Shown piece after piece: positions 45,013 through 52,676 of a stretch of DNA of 58,307 nt. Source of the stretch: Synergistaceae bacterium (lineage in GTDB: Bacteria > Synergistota > Synergistia > Synergistales > Aminobacteriaceae); contig JAFSJJ010000036.1 of the NCBI GenBank assembly GCA_017439345.1, forward strand, positions 1-58,307. The letters are read 5' to 3'. The position numbers and the translations under genes were made by a program. Under the pieces are notes generated by a model. The model was not told the origin of the DNA, searched no databases, and was given only the letters and a program-made list of their open reading frames with translations. Within the stretch, counting starts at the first letter, position 1. The number at the start of each line of letters is the position of its first letter.

Positions 45013-45960
45013 TTGCACGAAAAATTTTATTGCAGGGAGTGTATTAATCTGAATCCTAATGATATTAGACTAGGCTTATATACTGCTGAGAGACTCACGG
45101 CCAAGATGACGGGCTTGATATTCCGCACTCAGCTTCAGGGAACGACGGGGCTTAACGCTCATCTCGAGATAACGGGCGATAATCCAAGAGTAGTAGGCCT
45201 TCGTGTGTGTTCGTCAACTGAGACTGAGTCAAAAAGATCATCACGGGGCTATATCTGCACAGGCGACACTTCAATTGCAGCGTACTGGCTCCAGCATTCA
45301 CTGCCTGTAATTATCATGATATACGAACATGAACGCAATAGACTCTTATGGGAGTCAGTTAATATAGACAATCTCGAGATCACCGGAGCTCACTGGGAGT
45401 TAATCGTCCCTTACGACAACGAATATAACGAGGAGTCAGCGCACAAAATAGCAAATCTGACATGCACGAGTCCATATCTTGCAAGACTTGCACTAGACAA
45501 AGCATTGATTGAATTAATCAACTCAGGCCGCGAAGTGTATCTAGAGCTTGACGAATGGATCAATCAGCCTTCATCAAGGGGAAATGCCCGAGTCTGCATT
45601 AATAACCCTGACGGAGGAGTCTATCAATGGCCGTTCGAGACATCGCCGGATATGCCTCACGTTCTTAGATTACCGTATTTATTTCCTTGGGCATCGATGA
45701 GCATTGACGAAAATTTTTACAGAGAGAGAAACGCAGATTATGACTCTAATTCCCTTGCACCGTACATAATCGAGTCAGGAGAGATTGCGAGATTCAGATT
45801 CAGGCTTGAACTTAATGAACTTGGCCGGGCGTTCTTGGCTGTTGAGCCTTATATCTGCCGTGGGAGCTTCCCTGTTATGAATCAGAGTCAAAATATTTCT
45901 ATTTCTTACGGGGCAGAATACGAGTCAGGACTGAAATTTTTACTCTATCGCAATAAATGA
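45013..45960 (+). CDS. DUF4365-like protein lacking the expected nuclease residues
   Basis: 315 residues. Residues 22-125 follow the DUF4365 layout, a family with a restriction-endonuclease-like fold: AER at the first helix, G-[I/L]-[D/N]-x-x-[I/L]-E, then G...V-[K/S], then YW...LPVI and W. Here the usual GID is GLNA and the QVK is RVCS, so the D and K of the PD-(D/E)XK site appear lost; the Glu and the SIAAYWLQHSLPVIIM block remain. The C-terminal half (YLARLALDKALIELINSG to end) is not recognised. The TTG at 45013 is used as start; a CTG at 45049 with AGGGAG nine bases upstream is an alternative. The gene begins two bases after dnaG. Confidence 0.55.
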   Translation: MHEKFYCRECINLNPNDIRLGLYTAERLTAKMTGLIFRTQLQGTTGLNAHLEITGDNPRVVGLRVCSSTETESKRSSRGYICTGDTSIAAYWLQHSLPVIIMIYEHERNRLLWESVNIDNLEITGAHWELIVPYDNEYNEESAHKIANLTCTSPYLARLALDKALIELINSGREVYLELDEWINQPSSRGNARVCINNPDGGVYQWPFETSPDMPHVLRLPYLFPWASMSIDENFYRERNADYDSNSLAPYIIESGEIARFRFRLELNELGRAFLAVEPYICRGSFPVMNQSQNISISYGAEYESGLKFLLYRNK

Positions 45961-46997
45961 ACGGGATACTTTGCGCCTGTTATTGAGTCTGCCTTCAAGT
46001 TCGTTATGATTTCTGTAGAGTCTTTGCTCTGCCTGATTAACACGACTCCCGGCTCAGGTGATAATTTCTTGAGAATCTCTAATGACTTCTCAGAGCCTGC
46101 AATCATGAAAGCCGTTGCAAGTCCGTCCGCCAAACTTCCGTCAGGTGTGATGAGTGTAGCTGATAACAAATCGCTTTGAACCGACTCGCCGCTCTTAACG
46201 TCAAAGAAGTGTGAATATTTTCTGCCGTCAATAATTTTGAATCTCTCATAATTTCCTGAAGTTATTACGCTCGAATCTTCAACGTGAACAACAAGCGCAG
46301 GACTTCCTGAAGGTTCAAGGGGGTCTCGGACTCCAATGCGCCACTTACTGCCTTTATTAGAGCCTATTGCGTAGATATTGCCTCCCAAGTCAAGAATTCC
46401 GGAACGAACGCCCCTAGCTCTTAGCATGTCAGCAATTTTCTTACTCGCATAACCTTTAGCAATGCCGCCTAAGTCAAGCACACAGCCTTTATTCTTGAGA
46501 TAAATCGAGTCATTATCGAGCTCAAGATTATTTATATCACTCAAAGCAATTGCAGCATTGAGACTATCTTGTGAAGGCTTGTTACCCTCCTGCCTGTTGA
46601 TCTTCCATAAGCGCGTTACAGAACCTATTAACGGGTTAAATATTCCTCCTGTGAGTTCATAGAGTCTCAGAGAGTCATTCACGACTTCAAGGACTTCTGA
46701 GTCAGCGTGAAATTTCTCAAGTCCTGCAAGAGCGTTAATTCTAGAAATCTGCGAGTCATTATCATACATCGAGAGCAGCTTATCAAGTTTATTCAGCATG
46801 TCATAAGCCGAGTCAAGAATTTTGTCATCACGTGAAAAGACTCTCATCGTTATAACCGTATTCATTGCGAGTCCCTGCCGTGTATGTTCGGGGACAGGAC
46901 GAAGCTGCACATGTAAAGGCCGAAGCAGAAAAAATATAAATCCTGCAATAATTATTAATAATGACACTCTAAACGCGATAAATAATTTTCTCTTCAC
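45945..46997 (-). CDS. apbE: FAD:protein FMN transferase (ApbE family)
   Basis: 351 residues when started at the GTG 46997, with GAGGTG 11 bases upstream; a GTG at 47009 overlaps that site and is less likely. An N-terminal membrane anchor (about 5-27) precedes the ApbE domain with MNTVITMRVF, DLGGIAKGYA (residues near 170), GGNIYAIGSN and the catalytic metal region in DGSLADGLATAF. It transfers FMN covalently to Thr of redox enzymes such as Rnf or Nqr subunits outside the cytoplasm. Its end overlaps the convergent DUF4365-like gene by 16 bases. Confidence 0.92.
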   Translation of the reverse strand: MKRKLFIAFRVSLLIIIAGFIFFLLRPLHVQLRPVPEHTRQGLAMNTVITMRVFSRDDKILDSAYDMLNKLDKLLSMYDNDSQISRINALAGLEKFHADSEVLEVVNDSLRLYELTGGIFNPLIGSVTRLWKINRQEGNKPSQDSLNAAIALSDINNLELDNDSIYLKNKGCVLDLGGIAKGYASKKIADMLRARGVRSGILDLGGNIYAIGSNKGSKWRIGVRDPLEPSGSPALVVHVEDSSVITSGNYERFKIIDGRKYSHFFDVKSGESVQSDLLSATLITPDGSLADGLATAFMIAGSEKSLEILKKLSPEPGVVLIRQSKDSTEIITNLKADSITGAKYPVHLLR

Positions 46998-47086
46998 GTT
47001 AATAATCACACCTCGTTATATAATTTAGCGAAATCTTCATTACTCAATATTCAATATTAATTTAATTTAATTAAGGAGTCGTCAAC

Positions 47087-48022
47087 ATGGCATATTATAT
47101 CGGAATCGACATCGGAGGCACTAATATTAAAACAGGAGTCGTCAGCGAGTCAGGCGAAATCATCAGCGAGTCAAGCATTCCCACCGGAGCAGACAGGCAT
47201 CAAGATATAGTTCTGCAAGACATAATTCAAACGGTTAAGGACGCAATTAAATCATCAGGCCTTGACCAGAAAGAAATTAAGGCAATCGGCATGGGTTCAC
47301 CTGGAATGATGGACTATAAGACGGGAAGTGTAATCTACAACAACAATCTCGGCTGGAGGGACTTTCATATCTGCCAGTTCATGAGGGAGGCTTTCGGAAT
47401 TCCTGCAATACTCGAAAACGATGCGGACGCTGCTGCTCTGGGTGAAGTTGTTGCTGGGAGTGCTAAGGGTGCAAAGAGCGCAATGATTATCACTCTGGGA
47501 ACTGGAGTCGGAGTCGGAATAGTGATTAACGATAAGATTTACAGGGGCAGTGAGTTCGGCCACATGGTCATAGCTTACGGAGGCAGGCCTTGCAAGTGTG
47601 GTCGTAAAGGGTGCTTTGAGTCTTACTGTTCGGCGACGGGCTTAATCAACATGACCAAAGAAGCAATTCAGGCAAATCCTAAAGGAATTCTCGCAGATAT
47701 AGCTCAATCTGAAGGCGGAGTAGTCAGTGGTCATACAGTATTTGACGCGGCAGACAAGGGCGATGATGATGCAAAGCGCGTTATTGACGAGTATATAAGC
47801 TATCTTGCTGTAGGTCTGGGAAATCTAATCAACGGACTTAACCCGGAAATATTAAGCATAGGAGGCGGCATAGGCAAACAGGGTGAAAGATTATTGAAGC
47901 CTCTTCGTGAAAGAATAATCCCGGAAATTTATGAAGGTCTGCGTTCTAACTTCTCTAAAATCGTAAGCTGTACTCTTGGATATAAAGCAGGCTTAATCGG
48001 AGCAGCAATGGCAGCACGTTAA
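47087..48022 (+). CDS. ROK family glucokinase
   Basis: A 311-residue sugar kinase, probably phosphorylating glucose or a related hexose with ATP. N-terminal phosphate loop DIGGTNIKTGVV, the LENDADAAALGE substrate block with catalytic Asp, the GTGVGVGIVINDKIYRG adenosine loop, and the ROK zinc motif CKCGRKGCFE. EIYEGLRSNF near the C-terminus also matches bacterial ROK kinases. No DNA-binding domain, so it is a kinase rather than a repressor. Ribosome site AAGGAG. Monocistronic with a strong terminator. Confidence 0.92.
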   Translation: MAYYIGIDIGGTNIKTGVVSESGEIISESSIPTGADRHQDIVLQDIIQTVKDAIKSSGLDQKEIKAIGMGSPGMMDYKTGSVIYNNNLGWRDFHICQFMREAFGIPAILENDADAAALGEVVAGSAKGAKSAMIITLGTGVGVGIVINDKIYRGSEFGHMVIAYGGRPCKCGRKGCFESYCSATGLINMTKEAIQANPKGILADIAQSEGGVVSGHTVFDAADKGDDDAKRVIDEYISYLAVGLGNLINGLNPEILSIGGGIGKQGERLLKPLRERIIPEIYEGLRSNFSKIVSCTLGYKAGLIGAAMAAR

Positions 48023-48034
48023 TATAATAAAAAT

Positions 48035-48068
48035 CCCCGTACACTCTCTCGCACGGGGAAAACTTTTT
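48035..48068. terminator. Terminator between glucokinase and the LCP gene
   Basis: CCCCGT and ACGGGG arms around a twelve-base loop; A and T runs on both sides, so it can serve both convergent genes. Confidence 0.8.
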
Positions 48069-48077
48069 CTTTACCAG

Positions 48078-49481
48078 TTATGAATTAATAGGCTCAAGCC
48101 TCCTGAATAACTCTTCTTTGTCATGACCGATTATAAGAGTCAGTGATGTAGCTCTTCTGTCAGGCTGAACGAGTCTCTCGTTAGTAATCCCGCAAAGTTC
48201 TGCAAGTGCCATAGCTCCCTGCTTAACTGAATCATCGCTGTCAGGAGGATAAATAATACTGCTGGTCTTGTAATCATAGTGTCTTGCATTGCCTGTATAT
48301 GGGACTTCGATTCCTATTCTCTGGAAGATTGCTGCTGCCCTCTTGCCGAGTCCCTTTTCACCGTCGCCGTTAAGTATTCTTATGCTTAATATTTGGTCTC
48401 GTAAAGCTGCGACTCTCTCACTGTCAAAACCTGCTGACTCGTTATTATCTTCGCGTCCTAACCTCTCATTAAGATCAACGCCTGCATTTGCCTCACGTAA
48501 AGACTCTTCTGCCGGAGTGAACTCTGCTGACAATTGCTGAGAAAATGCTTTGTTATCGAGAATCCAATAGCTTATATTCTTGCTGAAGCCCGATTTGCCC
48601 GGAGCCATGAACATTTTGATTCGATCTCTGCCTAAAGAATTTGCGAACTGTAACAGCTTCAATGCCTCAAGGGGCGCTAAGTCGGTATCAACGGCATCCA
48701 TGACTTCATTTATTAACGATGGGATTTTAGGAATTATCGCAGGTGATTTCAACTTGTCCATGACGATATTAATAAATTTCTGCTGCCTCTGAACGCGTCC
48801 TATGTCTCCTAAGGGGTCATGCCTAAATCTCACGTAACCCAGAGCTGTCTTGCCGTCCATATGCTGCTGGCCTTTGGAAATATTAATAAATAATTTGCCT
48901 GAGTAATCGTTGTAGACTAATTTTTTATCAACGTAAATATCAACACCGCCGATTAAGTCTATTAATTTCGGGAAGCTCTTATAATTTATCTTGACGAAAT
49001 AATCAACGGGAAGCCCTGTTAAATTCACTATAGTCTCACGCAGTAAATTCATTCCGCCGTAAACATAAGCGTGATTAATCTTGTCCCAGCTCCTGCCGGG
49101 AATATAAACTCTTGAATCTCTTGGAATCGAAGCAATACGCAGACCCATATTATCAGCATCGAATATAGCAAGTGCTATAGCGTCAGTCCTTGAAGCTCCG
49201 TCAACGTTATCAAGACCGACTATTAACACGTTCACTGTTCCTCGTGCTGCTTCCTGCTTTAATCTCTCTGACACTGCCAAATCAGACTCGACTAACTGAC
49301 TCTGATTTTGACTCTGATTATTATTATTTCCGGGTGCGTTGTCTGTGCTTACCCTTCTTGACGCTTTAGGCACCGGCAGGGGGTTCGGATCATTGAAGAC
49401 TTCCATTAATTTGACCGTAGCTCCTCCCAGTGTCGAAGCAATTATCATGAATATAACGCCGATAATTTTGATTAATCTCAT
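48078..49481 (-). CDS. LytR-CpsA-Psr (LCP) family protein with LytR_C domain
   Basis: 467 residues. An N-terminal signal anchor (1-24) precedes a flexible Asn/Gln linker (encoded at 49298-49320 by GANTCN hexamers) and the LCP phosphotransferase domain (about 90-290). The domain has GLDNVDGASRTDAIALA, RIASIPRDSRVYIPG, KINHAY and GYVRFRHDPLGDIGRVQRQQ, carrying the conserved Arg and Asp residues. A LytR_C domain follows near 365-465. Family role: attachment of polymers to cell-wall glycans; in Gram-negative lineages the substrate is less clear. Last gene of the obg-nadD run, with its own GAGGTGAT ribosome site. Confidence 0.9.
   Translation of the reverse strand: MRLIKIIGVIFMIIASTLGGATVKLMEVFNDPNPLPVPKASRRVSTDNAPGNNNNQSQNQSQLVESDLAVSERLKQEAARGTVNVLIVGLDNVDGASRTDAIALAIFDADNMGLRIASIPRDSRVYIPGRSWDKINHAYVYGGMNLLRETIVNLTGLPVDYFVKINYKSFPKLIDLIGGVDIYVDKKLVYNDYSGKLFINISKGQQHMDGKTALGYVRFRHDPLGDIGRVQRQQKFINIVMDKLKSPAIIPKIPSLINEVMDAVDTDLAPLEALKLLQFANSLGRDRIKMFMAPGKSGFSKNISYWILDNKAFSQQLSAEFTPAEESLREANAGVDLNERLGREDNNESAGFDSERVAALRDQILSIRILNGDGEKGLGKRAAAIFQRIGIEVPYTGNARHYDYKTSSIIYPPDSDDSVKQGAMALAELCGITNERLVQPDRRATSLTLIIGHDKEELFRRLEPINS
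49298..49320 (-). repeat. GANTCN hexamer repeat in the LCP gene linker
   Basis: Short array encoding NQSQNQSQ in the linker between membrane anchor and LCP domain. Confidence 0.6.
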
Positions 49482-49514
49482 GTTCTCTGAATCACCTCTA
49501 TAAATATTATATAA

Positions 49515-50108
49515 TCATGACCTGTACAAATTATTTGACTCAATATAAATCTCTACCAGATGAGGCACCAAGAATCTTATTCCCCGTCCGTCTCTGGCGC
49601 GCTGTCGAATCTCAGTGCTTGATATTGCAAATTGAGGAATCTCGATATATTCCAGCTTATCGCGTATAAATTTCGGCAGAGAGTCAATCTTGCTCACAGG
49701 GTAGCCTGGTCTTCTTGCTGTAACGAGGGTGCATAATTCAGGAATCTTCTCGTACTCGAACCATGACGTTATAGAGAGTATTGCATCAAGTCCAGTAATG
49801 AAATATAAATCTCGAGGCTCAATGCCTGAACGTATAAATTCTCGTAACGTGTCTACAGTGTGAGTTGCTTCTTTCCTGTCAATCTCGATTCGTGATACAG
49901 AATATTCAAGAACTCCCGCAGTTGCTAAAAGAGTCATTGCGTAACGATCTTCACATGACGTAACTTTATGATCTCTTTTATGAGGCGGTTCACCGGTCGG
50001 GACGAAAATTAATCTTTCGAGATTCAGAAACCTGCGCGCTTCTTCTGCTGCCAGTAAATGCCCGTAGTGAATCGGGTCAAACGTTCCGCCCATTATTCCT
50101 GTTCTCAT
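49515..50108 (-). CDS. nadD: Nicotinate-nucleotide adenylyltransferase
   Basis: A 197-residue enzyme adenylylating nicotinate mononucleotide in NAD synthesis. Nucleotidyltransferase motifs GGTFDPIHYGHLLAAEEA (HxGH as HYGH) and the C-terminal ISSTEIRQRARDG (SSTxIR) are intact, and PTGEPPHK is the substrate loop. It starts three bases after the obgE stop. Synteny obgE-nadD-LCP is common in Gram-positives and Synergistota. Normal length. Confidence 0.95.
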   Translation of the reverse strand: MRTGIMGGTFDPIHYGHLLAAEEARRFLNLERLIFVPTGEPPHKRDHKVTSCEDRYAMTLLATAGVLEYSVSRIEIDRKEATHTVDTLREFIRSGIEPRDLYFITGLDAILSITSWFEYEKIPELCTLVTARRPGYPVSKIDSLPKFIRDKLEYIEIPQFAISSTEIRQRARDGRGIRFLVPHLVEIYIESNNLYRS

Positions 50109-50111
50109 GAT

Positions 50112-51425
50112 TTAATTCACTATTTCAGGCTCGAAATCAAACTCGACTTCGCCTATATAAACTTTATCGCCTTCCCTGGCTCCTGCTGCCTCTAGTGCTT
50201 CTTCGACGTTGAGACTCTTCAGCAGACCTGTGAATTTCTTTAATGCGTCCTCATGATCGAAATTAATGCGTGATACTGACTTCTCGAAATTCTCATGTTC
50301 GACCCTGAAGCTGCCGTCCGACTGCCTGATGATCTTAACAGGAGCTTTTGAAGATTTCGTGCTGCGTTTCTTAACAGGTAACTCTATAATCTCGTTAGGG
50401 TCATAAGATTCTGACTCGTTCTCAAGACTCACAACAGGAGTCCGCCTCACCAAGTCTGCAACACGCTTTATTAAATCCGGAATGTTCTCGCCCGTCAAAG
50501 CACTTACTCTCATATACTCAAGACCGAGTCTGCCTGCCTCATCATTCAAGAGCTCTGAATTTGACTCTGTGCCTTCGAGATCGATTTTATTGCCTATCAC
50601 TATGCAGGGCCGTGAAGCAAGATTTGCGCCGTAAGACTCGAACTCATTAATCAAAGCATGAAAACTTTCAACAGGATTGCTTTGCGACAAGTCTATAACG
50701 TGTAATAGAATTCTAGTGCGCTCAACGTGTCTCAAGAACTGAAGCCCTAAGCCTTTGCCCTCGTGAGCTCCTTCTATTAATCCCGGTAAATCTGCAATGA
50801 CAATCTGGGCATCATCGACAGCTAAGACCCCTAAATTTGGAGTCAGAGTCGTAAACGGGTAACCTGCTATTTTGGGTTTGGCTCCGCTGATTGCTGCAAG
50901 AATGCTTGATTTTCCTGCATTAGGGAAACCTGCGAGTCCTACGTCAGCAATTAATTTGAGTTCGAGCGTTAAACTTCTCTCTTCGCCGGGGTCTCCCTTC
51001 TCTGCAAATTTGGGAGCGCGTCTCTGTGAGTTCGCAAAATGAGCGTTGCCTCTGCCTCCTCTGCCTCCGTTAGCTGCAATAAATCTTTGGCCTTTCTCTA
51101 CTAAGTCAGCTAATATCTTTCCTGACTCAGAATCTTTAACGAGAGTCCCGCATGGAACTTTGATAACTAAATCATCGCCGTTAGAGCCTGTCCTCATAGC
51201 TCCTGAGCCATGACCGCCGTGACCTGCCTGAAAGCGTTTGTCGTACTCGAAATCAGCAAGAGTAACTATGCCTCCGACTGCCTCGAGAATAACGCTGCCT
51301 CCTCTGCCTCCGTCTGCTCCGTCAGGGCCTCCTTTGGGAATGAATTTCTCGCGCCTGAAGCTCAAAGCACCGTTGCCGCCTCTGCCTGCTCTGACAAAAA
51401 TTTCTGCTATGTCTACAAATTTCAT
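50112..51425 (-). CDS. obgE: GTPase Obg/CgtA
   Basis: A 437-residue ribosome-assembly and stress GTPase. It has an N-terminal Gly-rich Obg fold (1-158; GRGGNGALSFRREKFIPKGG), then a G domain with GFPNAGKSSILAAISGAKPK (P-loop and switch I), DLPGLIEGAHEGKGLG (switch II) and NKID, and a C-terminal OCT domain (about 355-430). Encoded behind the rpmA terminator; the ribosome site is weak (AGAGA). Typical length for Obg with OCT. Confidence 0.96.
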   Translation of the reverse strand: MKFVDIAEIFVRAGRGGNGALSFRREKFIPKGGPDGADGGRGGSVILEAVGGIVTLADFEYDKRFQAGHGGHGSGAMRTGSNGDDLVIKVPCGTLVKDSESGKILADLVEKGQRFIAANGGRGGRGNAHFANSQRRAPKFAEKGDPGEERSLTLELKLIADVGLAGFPNAGKSSILAAISGAKPKIAGYPFTTLTPNLGVLAVDDAQIVIADLPGLIEGAHEGKGLGLQFLRHVERTRILLHVIDLSQSNPVESFHALINEFESYGANLASRPCIVIGNKIDLEGTESNSELLNDEAGRLGLEYMRVSALTGENIPDLIKRVADLVRRTPVVSLENESESYDPNEIIELPVKKRSTKSSKAPVKIIRQSDGSFRVEHENFEKSVSRINFDHEDALKKFTGLLKSLNVEEALEAAGAREGDKVYIGEVEFDFEPEIVN

Positions 51426-51434
51426 GTGTCTCTA

Positions 51435-51463
51435 TAAAAAAATAAGCCCCTGTTGCTGGGGGC
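51435..51463 (-). terminator. Terminator or attenuator between rpmA and obgE
   Basis: On the minus strand GCCCCC pairs with GGGGC around a short loop and is followed by TTATTTTTTT. It may lower obgE expression relative to the ribosomal genes. Confidence 0.75.
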
Positions 51464-51477
51464 ATAATGTCTGGTTC

Positions 51478-51759
51478 TTACTCAGCTGGTACTACACTGA
51501 CAACTTTTTTATTCTGTCTGGTGTGATAGCTGACCTTGCCGGGAACTAGCGCAAATAACGTGAAGTCGCGTCCGAGTCCTACATGTTTGCCGGGATGGAC
51601 TTTAGTACCGCACTGTCTGACGAGAATGCTTCCTGCTGTAACTGTCTGGCCTGCAAATGCTTTTATACCGCGATACTTTGGCTGGCTGTCGCGTCCGTTG
51701 GTCGAGCTTCCCTGACCTTTTTTATGAGCGAAAAACTGTAAATCAAATACGAACTTCAT
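51478..51759 (-). CDS. rpmA: Ribosomal protein L27 with a cleavable N-terminal extension
   Basis: 93 residues of the large ribosomal subunit. The N-terminus [19 protein letters not shown] carries the LQFFAHKKG motif, which in Firmicutes and relatives is cut after FF by the protease Prp, exposing the mature AHKKG terminus that reaches the peptidyl transferase centre. The prp gene directly upstream fits this. The body ([30 protein letters not shown]) is canonical. Ribosome site GGAGG. Confidence 0.97.
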   Translation of the reverse strand: MKFVFDLQFFAHKKGQGSSTNGRDSQPKYRGIKAFAGQTVTAGSILVRQCGTKVHPGKHVGLGRDFTLFALVPGKVSYHTRQNKKVVSVVPAE

Positions 51760-51762
51760 GAA

Positions 51763-52074
51763 TTAATTAACCTCCGACTGAATTTTTACATACTTGGGAT
51801 TATCTTTAGCTATGGCTTCAAGAGACTCTTTTATCGTGTGAGTCAATATTGCGATTCTCTCTGACTCCTGAACCGGCCAAGTTACACGCATTAGAGCCTT
51901 TGACCTGTTAATCACGATCTCTGCAATGTTATCGAGTCCGAGAGCTAAAGCATTCATCAGAGCCGAGACTCCTGCACAGATAATATCACTGCCCCTTTGA
52001 GAGTATCCCGAATGCCCTGAACATTCAATCCCTGTGAAAATATTTTCTTGATTCAAGAACTTAATCTTTATCAA
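51763..52074 (-). CDS. prp: Ribosomal-processing cysteine protease Prp
   Basis: A 103-residue cysteine protease that removes the L27 extension. The catalytic His and Cys are in GHSGYSQRGSDIICAGVSAL (His near residue 20, Cys near 33). TTG start at 52074 with weak AAGAG upstream, eleven bases after the rplU stop. Placement between L21 and L27 genes is the conserved arrangement. Confidence 0.94.
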   Translation of the reverse strand: MIKIKFLNQENIFTGIECSGHSGYSQRGSDIICAGVSALMNALALGLDNIAEIVINRSKALMRVTWPVQESERIAILTHTIKESLEAIAKDNPKYVKIQSEVN

Positions 52075-52085
52075 GTCTTATGCTC

Positions 52086-52400
52086 TTATGCTTCAATATT
52101 TCTGATTATGACTTCAGTGAAATACTGGCGGTGACCCTGCATTTTGCGAATGTTCTTCTTGCTCTTGTACTTGAACACGAGGACTTTATCTGCACGAGCC
52201 TGCTTGACTATCTCAGCTGTAACCCTTGCGCCCTCAACATAAGGGGTTCCGAACTTGACTGCGCCCTCATCTGGAGCTGCGACTAAAATTTTGTCGAATA
52301 TTATCTCAGTGCTTGTTTCACCGGGTAACTTTTCGACTCTGAACTTGTCGCCGACACTGACTCGATACTGTTTGCCGCCTGTTTCGATTACTGCATACAT
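52086..52400 (-). CDS. rplU: Ribosomal protein L21
   Basis: 104 residues starting at MYAVIETGGKQYRV (ATG 52400, with GGAGG about ten bases upstream); a longer frame to 52436 adds residues not found in L21. The C-terminal KSKKNIRKMQGHRQYFTEVI signature is intact. First gene of the rplU-prp-rpmA-obgE-nadD-LCP run. Confidence 0.96.
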   Translation of the reverse strand: MYAVIETGGKQYRVSVGDKFRVEKLPGETSTEIIFDKILVAAPDEGAVKFGTPYVEGARVTAEIVKQARADKVLVFKYKSKKNIRKMQGHRQYFTEVIIRNIEA

Positions 52401-52488
52401 TATATTAATATCCTCCTTCGCTGACAGAAGGCTCACTGATTAATAACGTGATTGAATGCCCTCTTCATGCGTTGTTAATTGCGAAGAG

Positions 52489-52497
52489 ATTATAGCA
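52489..52497 (-). promoter_or_regulatory. Extended -10 promoter of rplU
   Basis: On the minus strand TGCTATAAT matches the extended -10 consensus; no clear -35. The leader of about 85 bases has a CCTTC/GAAGG hairpin ending at the ribosome site of rplU. Confidence 0.5.
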
Positions 52498-52558
52498 TGA
52501 TGTTCAAGACTAGAGTATGAATTGCGTAATTCATGCAATAAAATATACGTATTTCTAC

Positions 52559-52569
52559 GGGGGGGGGGG
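52559..52569 (+). repeat. Homopolymer tract of 11 G
   Basis: Eleven consecutive G in the divergent region between rplU and the Synergist-CTERM gene. Confidence 0.95.
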
Positions 52570-52590
52570 TAGCCGGTTATTTTATATAAT
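52559..52590 (+). promoter_or_regulatory. Promoter of the Synergist-CTERM gene with poly-G at the -35 position
   Basis: Perfect TATAAT at 52585-52590. The position 17 bases upstream (52562-52567) falls inside an 11-base G tract (52559-52569), so no -35 sequence is available as read. A change in tract length would alter what lies at the -35. The start codon follows at 52677. Confidence 0.5.
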
Positions 52591-52676
52591 TTATGACATT
52601 TCAAATAGTTCCAAAAGTTTCAAACAGTTTCACAAGATTCATAATTAATAAATATTTTTAGGAAGGAGAATTTATC

